NCBI RefSeq assembly: GCF_000430665.1
Contig: NZ_AUML01000004.1
Span: 1-64,000 of the forward strand
From: Aquimarina muelleri DSM 19832
GTDB lineage: Bacteria > Bacteroidota > Bacteroidia > Flavobacteriales > Flavobacteriaceae
Direction: 5' to 3'
DNA length: 64,000 nucleotides
Shown here: in pieces, positions 1-7,891 of the stretch
Layout: every line of letters begins with the position of its first letter
How positions within the stretch are numbered: the stretch's first letter is position 1
Position numbers and translations under genes: made by a program
Notes under the pieces: generated by a model
What the model saw: the letters and a program-made list of their open reading frames with translations, nothing else
Told to the model about the DNA's origin: nothing
Database searches by the model: none

Positions 1-324
1 TATGGGGATAAAGGATATATTTCCAAAGAGTTAGCCAACTTACTCTTTGATCAAGGCTTACACCTAGTAACAGGTATTAGAAACAATATGAAAAATGTAT
101 TAATGACACTAAGAGATAAAATATTGCTTCGCAAAAGATCAGTTATAGAAACTATCAATGATCAACTTAAAAACATCGCTCAAGCTGAACATTCCAGACA
201 CAGAAGTTTTGGAAATTTCATCACTAATTTAGTGGCTAGTCTAATAGCATACTCCTTTCAAGAAAAGAAACCAAGTATCAAATTTGAAACACAAAAATCT
301 GAACAATTGACTCTTTTCTGTTAA
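1..324 (+). CDS. IS982-family transposase, C-terminal part (cut by window edge)
   Basis: The reading frame is open from base 1 to a TAA at 322-324, so about 107 C-terminal residues are visible and the N-terminal part lies outside the window. The residues GDKGYIS at the start, followed by a stretch rich in R/K with a final glutamate ([14 protein letters not shown]) and the [10 protein letters not shown] motif, match the end of the DDE domain of IS982-type transposases. It would catalyse cut-and-paste transposition of its insertion sequence. Whether the element is complete cannot be judged. No clear terminal inverted repeat is visible just downstream without the left end for comparison. The dispersed repeat at 396-558 follows closely. 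Confidence 0.8.
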   Translation, partial: YGDKGYISKELANLLFDQGLHLVTGIRNNMKNVLMTLRDKILLRKRSVIETINDQLKNIAQAEHSRHRSFGNFITNLVASLIAYSFQEKKPSIKFETQKSEQLTLFC

Positions 325-987
325 ATCCTTACGTCGAACTCAGGTTTATAATTTAGTAGTTTTTATGATTGCTTCTTGATTATTCTAGATATGATTAAAC
401 CCATTTTATGCAGTAGAAAATTTATTCCATCTTGTAGCTGCTGCAAATACAGACGCTTTGCTTCGTTTTTTAATTTAATCATCGCTCTGCTAAAATCAAG
501 AAAACGACTGTATTTATGGCATCTTCAAGCCTCATTACGAAGTTCTACTACATAAAGCGAGTTAAAGAAAAATGATGTCAAAAATAATTAAATTCAATGT
601 GAGTTTTTCTTACATCGAATTCATGTTAATAAAGCCTCCTTTGTTAAGTTTAAAGTTATGTCTTAATGAGTATTAAGTTATAAGAATACGCACCTTTTTC
701 TTTTTACACTTATTTTAAATAAGCGTTTAATCTTGTTTATTTTGTTTTTTATCGTACATTAGTTGTTTTTGTTGTAAAAATGAAGGTTTTTTCTTTCAAA
801 AAAAGAATCGATTTTTTATTTGAAAAGAATAAAAAATTTGACTTTAAGTTAATAGGAAATGACAATTATTTGAAAATATATACGTTACTAGCTATGTAAC
901 CTAAAATAATACCCCAAAATTGAATTCTTAAAAAGAAAACCTTTTAGTAAAAACTGTTATTTCTTTTTATGGATCATATACCTACTT
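325..987. other. Intergenic stretch with repeat copy and IS edge
   Basis: There is no credible gene between the transposase and the serine hydrolase. It holds the dispersed repeat at 396-558 and a 17-base motif of the form CTTACRTCGAAYTCAKG at both 328-344 and 609-625, that is, on both sides of the repeat. The second motif copy is also the right half of an imperfect palindrome (about 590-622). The last 300 bases are very AT-rich and probably contain the promoter of the serine hydrolase gene, but no good TTTG/TAnnTTTG pair is seen. Confidence 0.5.
396..558 (-). repeat. Dispersed repeat, copy A (inverted relative to 37023-37190)
   Basis: The reverse complement of this stretch aligns with 37023-37190 over its whole length at roughly 85-90% identity by eye. 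Blocks such as GCTTTATGTAGTAGAACT, CAGTCGTTTT and CTACTGCATAAAATGGGTTT are identical. Copy A lacks about 5 bases present in the other copy in the middle. The alignment ends sharply on both sides, at GCTTTATG and at GGGTTTA. A short frame on the minus strand is open through the conserved half, but the four differences in that half all change the amino acid. A non-coding mobile or structural DNA element therefore fits better than a gene. Confidence 0.75.
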
Positions 988-2265
988 ATGAAAAAGATAT
1001 TTATCATAGTTTCCCTATCTATGTTGTTTGTGGCTTTACTTTTTTCTTTTGTTTCTGCAGAACAGCCTAAATTATCTCATATATCAGAGAAATCACAATT
1101 GTCTGAACCGTTATCTCCAGATGTTCGTTTTTCTGATTACAAGAAGCAAAGACTAATAGATTCTATACAAGCATATTTTAATCAAGCAGTATCTAAAAAA
1201 CAGATAGTGGGAGCCTCTGTAGCTATAGTGAAATGTGATTCAATTATTTACTTAGGAGGTTATGGTAATAGAAATATAGCATTAAAAGATACGGTAAATG
1301 AAGAGACTATATTTAGAGTTGGATCTGTGTCTAAAGGTTTTGCAGGAATACTAACCGGAATCCATGTAGAACAAGATTTAATAAGTTGGGAAGATAAAGT
1401 AGTAGATTATATTCCAGATTTTCAACTCTCCAGTAAGGAACAAACCAATAATATAACTATATCTCATATATTATCTCATACAACAGGGTTGCCATACCAT
1501 AGTTTTACAAATCTTGTAGAGGCTGGGTTACCAATTACAGCCATTGCGAGCCGTTTTAAAAAAGTTCGCTTAATTCAAAAGCCTGGTCATATTTATAGTT
1601 ATCAAAATGCTGTTTTTGCACTTAGTGGAAAGATACTAGAACAAGTTACAGGGAAACCCTTAAGAGAAATAATCCAGGAAAGAATTTTTAGTCCATTAAA
1701 AATGGAGACGGCTTCTGCTAGCTACGAAGCTATAACAAATGCAGAGAATGTAGCATATCCACATAAACGTCTTCGAAACGGATGGAGATCTATACGTATT
1801 AATAAAAAATATTATAATAACGCAGTTGCAGCTGGAGGCATCAATGCAAGTGCAACCGATATGGGGAAATGGATGAAATTTTTATTAGGCAATAACCCAG
1901 AGGTTATGATGCCTAGTACTATGAGAACTGTTTTTTCTCCGATTATTAAAGAAGAAGGAAGAAGAAAATATTATCAAAAATGGTTTGGACACTCTAAATC
2001 TTTTTATGGACTAGGGTGGCGGATACATTCTTTTAATAATATAGAAACAGGAAAAGCTACCACTATTGTACATCATGGCGGTAGTGTTAATAATTATAGA
2101 AGCGAAATCGCTATCTATCCAGAGGAAGATTTAGGAATTTGTGTTCTTTTCAATAGTCAAAATAAAATGGCTAAAGACTGTATACCTAAAATTTATGAAA
2201 TAATACAAGAAATAATGAATACTCAAGAAGAAAGATATGCTAAAGAATCTTTAGTGTTATTATAA
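988..2265 (+). CDS. Serine hydrolase, class C beta-lactamase/PBP4-like family
   Basis: The product is a 425-residue secreted enzyme with an N-terminal signal peptide (hydrophobic residues 5-22, then VSA). It carries the active-site motifs of the beta-lactamase class C/DD-peptidase superfamily: SVSK at residues 113-116 (nucleophile serine and lysine), YQN at 205-207, and HHGGS near the C-terminus in place of KTG. Family members act as D-aminopeptidases, esterases or DD-carboxypeptidases in the periplasm or outside the cell, and the substrate cannot be read from the sequence. The gene stands alone and converges on comEC with 6 bases between the stops. A second, lipoprotein member of the family begins at 63597. 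Confidence 0.88.
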   Translation: MKKIFIIVSLSMLFVALLFSFVSAEQPKLSHISEKSQLSEPLSPDVRFSDYKKQRLIDSIQAYFNQAVSKKQIVGASVAIVKCDSIIYLGGYGNRNIALKDTVNEETIFRVGSVSKGFAGILTGIHVEQDLISWEDKVVDYIPDFQLSSKEQTNNITISHILSHTTGLPYHSFTNLVEAGLPITAIASRFKKVRLIQKPGHIYSYQNAVFALSGKILEQVTGKPLREIIQERIFSPLKMETASASYEAITNAENVAYPHKRLRNGWRSIRINKKYYNNAVAAGGINASATDMGKWMKFLLGNNPEVMMPSTMRTVFSPIIKEEGRRKYYQKWFGHSKSFYGLGWRIHSFNNIETGKATTIVHHGGSVNNYRSEIAIYPEEDLGICVLFNSQNKMAKDCIPKIYEIIQEIMNTQEERYAKESLVLL

Positions 2266-2271
2266 TAGATA

Positions 2272-4344
2272 TTATTGTTTAATTATAAAGGCTCCTTCTT
2301 TGTCTGTACGATAAAAAGGAACTTTTAATATAGTACAACTTTTTTCCCATCGATCTAAATAAGATCTATAGTTACTCCCATCTGCAACAATCTGTTTAGG
2401 TTTTAAGGTGTTGATTACTCTTTTTAAATGTATTTTAGGTGAATTTGATAAAATAAGAACGTCAGGTTGTAGGTTTAATTTTTTGTAGATATCCGAGCTA
2501 TCTAAGATCAAAATTGTTTGTTTTTTATATAGATAAACATTTTTTAATTTGATGGTAGAGTCTATAAGAGTTATTTGATTTTTAATGAGATAATTTTTTA
2601 ATAAAAAAGTAGTAGTGCGCATAGAAATAGAATCTTTGCTATAAAGTTGTATTTTTTGATTTTCTACAATTCCTAATGTGGTATTTTGTTGATTATGAAA
2701 TAGTATTAATTCTTCAATGCGAGATGCTCTGTATTTTTCATAAGTGATTATAGAAATTATTAAAATAATAGAAGATACCATAAAATATAATTTCATTCTT
2801 TTATATTGCTTACAGACTAAAATAAAAGAAATAATTACAAGATAAGATGCAATTAACATGCTCCATGAAAAGGAGATGTTTTTTATGATGAATATTTCTT
2901 GCTGTGCAATCCACCCAATTGTAGTATTCATACTATCGATACAGTTTCCAAATAAATTTGCTATAAATTGAGGAAGGATATTTAACAAAGCAAGCAAGAT
3001 AACAAAAACACCAAATCCAAGAATTATCCCTAAAAAAGGAAGAATAATAAGATTAGAAACAAAAAATAATAGAGGGAACTGATGAAAATAAAATAAGGAT
3101 AATGGTAGTAACCCAAGTTGAGCGGCTATTGTTACTGTAAATATTGTCCATAATATTTTAGTTACATAAAATCTCGGTTTGTATTTGTTTACTATAATTG
3201 GCTGTATCCAGAGTATAGAAAAAACAGCTACATAACTTAATTGAAAACTTACTGAGAATATTAATAAAGGGTTAGAGCATACCAATAAGAATAATGAAAT
3301 AAATAAGGAATTATAAGTACTTGTTTTAGACCTTATTTCCATGCCAATCGCAAGAAAAGAAAACATAGTGACCGCTCTAAGAACAGAAGGGGATAAACCT
3401 GCAATGATAGCAAAACTCCATAATAAAGTAATGGAGAGTATTAGCTTAGTTTTTCTTCCATATTTTTTTATTCGATTTAGAGGCATTAACATTAATTTTA
3501 TAATAAATAAAAGTATGCCTATATGTAATCCAGAAACGGCTAAAATATGAATAGCTCCAGCATCTCTGTAATCTTTAAAAATTTCCTGACTCATATCTTG
3601 TCTTTGCCCAAGATATAGTGCATTAATAACAGAAAACTCTTTAGACTTGAAATGGTATTTAGATAGATTTTCATTAATTTTCTTCCTTATTTGATCAGCA
3701 AGAAAGTATACAGACCATTCTTTTTTTTCATTGTAAATTAATTGGTTCGGTTGAATTGTGATTTGATGAAGTATATACTGATTTCTTAAATATCTTGCAT
3801 AGTCAAATTGATTAGGATTTAGTGGTTTAGTAATAGGTTTTAGAGTTGCATAAGAAAGATAGATATTACCTATATCCAAAATGTTAATAGAACTTTTTTT
3901 TGATATTCTGAGTAATATTTTACCATGGGTAGCTTTGTTTTTTATAAGTCTAATAGAGACAATGTATTTATCATAGTATGCTGTAGATTTTAACCTCTCT
4001 GTAATACAAAATTCGATACCTATAGGAGTTTTGCCAATCTCTTTTGAATTAATTTCATTACTATAATGATTTGAGTAATTTTGGAGGTTATGAATTTTTA
4101 CTAAAACAATCCCAAAATTGATAAACACCAGAATTGTTAGAATAACAAAAGGAGTAGTTTTACTAAACATTTTTTTTGATTGTTGCCAAAAGATAGCTAA
4201 TCCACAAATAGAAATTAAAAAGCTTATAATTGCTATATTAACTTCTATAAAAGTATAGTACCCTAAAAGGACCCCTAATAGAGTGGCAATAGTAATAATA
4301 ACAAAAGGAGTGTTAATGAGTTTAGGATTAACTTTTTTATGCAC
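2272..4344 (-). CDS. comEC: ComEC/Rec2-type DNA uptake channel protein
   Basis: This 690-residue membrane protein matches the ComEC/Rec2 family, the inner-membrane channel that takes single-stranded DNA into the cytoplasm. It has two N-terminal membrane segments, a soluble DUF4131-type region (about residues 85-210), and then the ComEC_N channel core with the motif AGAIHILAVSGLHIG followed by many hydrophobic segments to about residue 535. The C-terminal 150 residues sit where other family members have a metallo-beta-lactamase domain, but no HxHxDH metal motif is present. It is the last gene of the minus-strand run after lpxB and the C40 peptidase. A function in natural transformation is inferred from the family. 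Confidence 0.88.
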   Translation of the reverse strand: MHKKVNPKLINTPFVIITIATLLGVLLGYYTFIEVNIAIISFLISICGLAIFWQQSKKMFSKTTPFVILTILVFINFGIVLVKIHNLQNYSNHYSNEINSKEIGKTPIGIEFCITERLKSTAYYDKYIVSIRLIKNKATHGKILLRISKKSSINILDIGNIYLSYATLKPITKPLNPNQFDYARYLRNQYILHQITIQPNQLIYNEKKEWSVYFLADQIRKKINENLSKYHFKSKEFSVINALYLGQRQDMSQEIFKDYRDAGAIHILAVSGLHIGILLFIIKLMLMPLNRIKKYGRKTKLILSITLLWSFAIIAGLSPSVLRAVTMFSFLAIGMEIRSKTSTYNSLFISLFLLVCSNPLLIFSVSFQLSYVAVFSILWIQPIIVNKYKPRFYVTKILWTIFTVTIAAQLGLLPLSLFYFHQFPLLFFVSNLIILPFLGIILGFGVFVILLALLNILPQFIANLFGNCIDSMNTTIGWIAQQEIFIIKNISFSWSMLIASYLVIISFILVCKQYKRMKLYFMVSSIILIISIITYEKYRASRIEELILFHNQQNTTLGIVENQKIQLYSKDSISMRTTTFLLKNYLIKNQITLIDSTIKLKNVYLYKKQTILILDSSDIYKKLNLQPDVLILSNSPKIHLKRVINTLKPKQIVADGSNYRSYLDRWEKSCTILKVPFYRTDKEGAFIIKQ

Positions 4345-4516
4345 AATTATTTAGAATCTGAATTATGAAATGAAAATATCTTTGTTTCTACAATGATAAG
4401 AAATTGTAGTTTCATTTTTCGGAGCTAATAAATTTTTAGAATATAAATATTATTCTAAAAACGATATTGAAAAGTTAATTGTGTTTTATTAAAAGTAATT
4501 TTAAAGGGTGTTAGAG

Positions 4517-5035
4517 TTATAATACCCTTCTTGCCCAAGCAAAACATTTATTCCAATAAGCTTCATTAAGACTGGATATAATGACGCCTTTAGAACTAGA
4601 AGAATGTATGAATTTAATACTGCCTTTAGTCTCAACAACTAATCCCACATGCGAAATAACATTTTTTCTTTTATTGGTTTTAAAGAAGAGTAAATCTCCG
4701 ACAGTAACTTTTTTTAGAGATATAGCAGTCCCTTGCGTAGCCATAGTTCTAGAAGTTCTAGGTAAAATAATGTTTTCTTTTTTGAAAGATGTATATACTA
4801 AACCAGAGCAATCCATCCCTTTTTTTGTAGTGCCACCAAACTTATAACGAGTACCGTTAAAAGTTTTAGCATAGTTTATAATACTGTTAACTTTTCTGTA
4901 ATCAGAATTTTTCTTTAGTTTAGATTTTAAAGCAGTTCTGTTTTTTGAGGAAGAAATAACAGCTTTCTTTTTTGAAGAACTCCCACAAGAAATTAATGCT
5001 ATTATAAATAAAAAATATATTATAATCCTTTTCAT
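4517..5035 (-). CDS. NlpC/P60 (C40) cell-wall peptidase lipoprotein
   Basis: The product is a 172-residue lipoprotein with signal peptide and lipobox ALISC (acylated Cys17), then a basic linker and an NlpC/P60 domain from about residue 48. The catalytic triad is visible as Cys76 (in GMDCSGLV), His129 (in ISHVGLV) and a third polar residue, probably His144 (FIHSS). The family cuts the gamma-D-Glu-diaminopimelate bond or nearby bonds in peptidoglycan peptides, here presumably from the inner leaflet of the outer membrane. It lies 172 bases upstream of comEC and beyond a repeat-bearing gap after lpxB. Length is normal for flavobacterial members. Confidence 0.9.
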   Translation of the reverse strand: MKRIIIYFLFIIALISCGSSSKKKAVISSSKNRTALKSKLKKNSDYRKVNSIINYAKTFNGTRYKFGGTTKKGMDCSGLVYTSFKKENIILPRTSRTMATQGTAISLKKVTVGDLLFFKTNKRKNVISHVGLVVETKGSIKFIHSSSSKGVIISSLNEAYWNKCFAWARRVL

Positions 5036-5369
5036 TCAATTTGGAGTTTATAACAAAGTAAGCGTATTTATGCAACATTTTCAAAAAAAAACCAATCATT
5101 AAGACAGATTTAAGGTATTTATTTATTAAAAAATCAATTTTATAATAAATTACCTCGATGGTTCCGTTTCAGAGTAGTTTATTTAATTCTTCGAGGCTTA
5201 CTTACCTTTAAAACAAAATATATTTTTCAGAAGCACATCTTATGAGCTTGCTCCTAGGTTATTGATTGATGTTAGAATAAAATCAAAGTTTAAAAAGATT
5301 TGTCCTGTAGCTTTTGAAATAGATAAAGAAATATATGACAATAGAAAGGGATATTGTAAAAATATTAGA
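5036..5369. other. Intergenic region between lpxB and the C40 peptidase gene
   Basis: This 334-base gap holds the dispersed repeat copy at 5182-5267 and no convincing gene. The plus strand from about 5245 to 5369 can be read as a short peptide, but it has no start codon and runs into the end of lpxB. I therefore do not call it. Confidence 0.5.
5182..5267 (+). repeat. Dispersed repeat, second family, copy C
   Basis: This stretch aligns with 45788-45867 in the same orientation, with a few short indels. Shared blocks are TTTAATTCT, GAGGCTTAC, AAAACAAAA, ATGAGCTT and AGGTTATTGATT. Both copies lie in intergenic DNA. Copy C is more decayed: the frame that is open across copy D is interrupted here. 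Its nature is unknown; an old IS edge or an intergenic repeat are the likely options. Confidence 0.6.
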
Positions 5370-6485
5370 CTAGTTTTTTATAGCTTCTACGATTAATTTA
5401 GCAGTTTTATCACTAGCTCCTCTACCCCCTAATTTTTTTTCTAAATCATAATAGTCTAAAAACATTACTGCTCTGTTATAATCATCAATTATAGTGGTAA
5501 GTTCCTCTTTAAGTCTTTTAGAATTAAATTCACCTTGTATTAACTCAGTTACTACAGGTTTATCCATTATCAAGTTTACCAAAGAAATATAATCCAAATT
5601 AATAACTCGTTTTGCAATTTGATAAGAGATATAACTACCTTTATAACAAACGACTTCTGGGACTTTAAATAAAGCTGTTTCTAGTGTAGCTGTTCCAGAC
5701 GTGACTAAAGCTGCGCTACTAAGGCTTAATAGGTCATATGTTTGGTTCATAATTAGATGTACCCCTTCTTTTTTAATAAAAGGAGCATAAAAAGAAGCTT
5801 CTTGACTAGGTGCTCCTGCAATTACGAATTGATAATCAGAAAATTCATTTACCACAGTTAGCATAACTTCAAGCATTTTTCGAATCTCTTGCTTTCTGCT
5901 TCCAGGAAGTATTGCTATTATAGGGCGGTCATCTAAATTATGTTTAGTTTTAAAATTTTCAGGCATTATCTGTTTATGATCAGCAATAGCATCAATTAGG
6001 GGGTGACCTACAAATTCAACAGGAAAATGATGTTTGTCTTCATAAAAAGATTTTTCAAACGGAAGTATAACGTACATCATATCGACACATTGTTTAATAC
6101 TTTTTATTCTACCCTCTTTCCATGCCCATATTTGAGGAGAGATATAATAGTGAGTTTTAAACCCTTTTTGCTTAGCCCATTCTGCAATACGCAAATTAAA
6201 TCCAGGATAATCTATAAAAACAAGTACGTCTGGTTGAAAGTTTGTGATGTCTTGTTTGCAAAATTTTATATTTCTTAAAATAGTAAACAGGTTTAAAATT
6301 ACTTCTATAAATCCCATAAATGCAAGATCTCTATAATGCTTTACTATTGACCCTCCTACAGCAAGCATAAGATCACCTCCCCAGAACCTGAATTCTGCTT
6401 TAGGATCTTCTTTAAGAATAGATTTCATAAGATTAGCACCGTGTAAATCACCAGATGCTTCTCCTGCAATTAGATAGTACTTCAT
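5370..6485 (-). CDS. lpxB: Lipid-A-disaccharide synthase
   Basis: The 371-residue glycosyltransferase (GT19 family) condenses UDP-2,3-diacylglucosamine with lipid X to form the lipid A disaccharide at the inner face of the cytoplasmic membrane. The N-terminus YYLIAGEASGDLHGANLM is the family signature. LPGSRKQEI near residue 195 and TSGTATLETALFKVP near residue 262 are further conserved blocks. Full length. It follows surE and a small membrane protein gene in the same direction, 68 bases after the latter, and the surE-DUF-lpxB order is common in Flavobacteriia. This confirms an LPS-bearing Gram-negative envelope. Confidence 0.96.
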   Translation of the reverse strand: MKYYLIAGEASGDLHGANLMKSILKEDPKAEFRFWGGDLMLAVGGSIVKHYRDLAFMGFIEVILNLFTILRNIKFCKQDITNFQPDVLVFIDYPGFNLRIAEWAKQKGFKTHYYISPQIWAWKEGRIKSIKQCVDMMYVILPFEKSFYEDKHHFPVEFVGHPLIDAIADHKQIMPENFKTKHNLDDRPIIAILPGSRKQEIRKMLEVMLTVVNEFSDYQFVIAGAPSQEASFYAPFIKKEGVHLIMNQTYDLLSLSSAALVTSGTATLETALFKVPEVVCYKGSYISYQIAKRVINLDYISLVNLIMDKPVVTELIQGEFNSKRLKEELTTIIDDYNRAVMFLDYYDLEKKLGGRGASDKTAKLIVEAIKN

Positions 6486-6553
6486 GTATTATTTTTCTTT
6501 TTTAAGAGTTTAGATTTCTAATAAAGGATTAAGATTGTACTTAAAAAAATATT

Positions 6554-6856
6554 TTAGTAAGATTCAAATTTACTAATTGCTATACAAATAGCTGCAATAA
6601 GACAGACAAGAAGTATACCACGAGCTCTATATATGTTGTTTTTTCTTAAAAAGTAAAAGAAGGTAATCAAATTTGGTATTGCCCCAAGAGCGATTAAACT
6701 TCCTAAAGAACCATTTTTTATAGAAGCTTTCATTGTTTCAGTAAATGTGTATTCTTGCCCACTTAATGTAGAAAAAATAAACAGGCATAATATAAAACCT
6801 AAACAATTAATTAATAAGCCAATTATAAACCCTATAATAATTTCTTTTTTAACCAT
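6554..6856 (-). CDS. Small membrane protein between surE and lpxB
   Basis: A 100-residue protein with three hydrophobic segments (about residues 6-28, 50-70 and 78-95). I do not recognise a named family beyond having seen such a small protein at this position in flavobacterial surE-lpxB loci. Its ATG overlaps the end of surE by 8 bases, so the two are almost certainly co-translated. It may help lipid A synthesis or be a structural membrane protein, but nothing in the sequence shows this. Confidence 0.8.
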   Translation of the reverse strand: MVKKEIIIGFIIGLLINCLGFILCLFIFSTLSGQEYTFTETMKASIKNGSLGSLIALGAIPNLITFFYFLRKNNIYRARGILLVCLIAAICIAISKFESY

Positions 6857-7631
6857 TTAATGACCAGTTGTTTAATTCTTGAATAAAATGATGTGCAGTA
6901 AGATCAAATTGGGTAGGTACAATCGAAATATATCCATTATGTAGAGCCCATTCATCTGTGTCTTCACCTTTGTCTTCATTAATGAACTTCCCTGAAAGCC
7001 AGTAATAATCACGTCCCATAGGATTTGTTCTTTTATCAAACTCTTCAACCCAATGTGCATTTGCTTGACGACATATTTTTACTCCTTTTATTTCTGATTC
7101 TTCTAGTTTAGGGATGTTAACATTTAGTACAACACCTTTTGGTAATCCATTTTTCAATACATTTTTTACAATCGCTTTTATATGTTTTTTTGAAGGTTCA
7201 AAATTAGCGTCCATTGCATAATCAAGTAAAGAGAATCCTATAGCAGGAATGCCCTCAATACCAGCTTCGACTGCAGCACTCATGGTACCAGAATAAATTA
7301 CATTAATAGCAGAATTAGATCCATGATTTATTCCACTTACACATAAATCAGGTTTTCTGTTAAGAATTTCACGAGATGCCATCTTAACACAGTCTACAGG
7401 AGTTCCAGAACAGCTGAATTCTTTTTGTGGTGCATTTTTATTAATTATAACAGGATCACAATATAATGTGCTATTAATTGTAATAGCATGACCCATACCG
7501 CTTTGTGGGCTATCTGGAGCAACAACAACAACTTCACCAATTTCATTCATAACATCTATTAGAGCACGAATTCCAGGAGCGGTTATACCATCATCATTAG
7601 TAACTAAAATAAGAGGTTTTTTTTGTGTCAT
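6849..7631 (-). CDS. surE: 5'/3'-nucleotidase SurE
   Basis: SurE removes phosphate from nucleoside 5'- and 3'-monophosphates in a divalent-metal-dependent reaction in the cytoplasm. The N-terminus PLILVTNDDGITAPGIRAL contains the metal-binding NDDG motif, and SGTPVDCVKM and SGINHGSN are the other family blocks. The ATG at 7631 gives 260 residues beginning MTQKKPL. The frame stays open 22 codons further upstream, but that extension (rich in S, Y and K) is not part of the family, so the shorter start is preferred. It heads the minus-strand run surE-membrane protein-lpxB. The divergent gene prc starts 260 bases away. Confidence 0.95.
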   Translation of the reverse strand: MTQKKPLILVTNDDGITAPGIRALIDVMNEIGEVVVVAPDSPQSGMGHAITINSTLYCDPVIINKNAPQKEFSCSGTPVDCVKMASREILNRKPDLCVSGINHGSNSAINVIYSGTMSAAVEAGIEGIPAIGFSLLDYAMDANFEPSKKHIKAIVKNVLKNGLPKGVVLNVNIPKLEESEIKGVKICRQANAHWVEEFDKRTNPMGRDYYWLSGKFINEDKGEDTDEWALHNGYISIVPTQFDLTAHHFIQELNNWSLNG

Positions 7632-7891
7632 ATTCCTGAGTTTTATATTGGTAAAAATACATTTTTTTATAGTATAAGAGTTATAACTAAAAGTCAATAT
7701 CTATTAAAATAAATCTAATTATATTTTTATAAGATCATTATAAAATAACAAATATATAACACCTTAATTTTTATCTTAATAATAGATGGGGAAATAATAT
7801 TAGTTGATTTAAGAAAAAATTAGTAATATTACTTGTTATTGGCATGATTTTTAATGTATTTTGCTGTAAATCCCCTAAATTAAATGAGTAT

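Noticed and set aside
400..450. Short minus-strand frame inside repeat copy A (about 37 codons)
   Set aside because: All four differences to the matching half of copy B change amino acids and the surrounding frame is not kept, so no selection for a peptide is visible.
5245..5369. Plus-strand protein-like stretch before the lpxB end
   Set aside because: No start codon, overlaps the decayed repeat and the lpxB stop, and no family is recognised.
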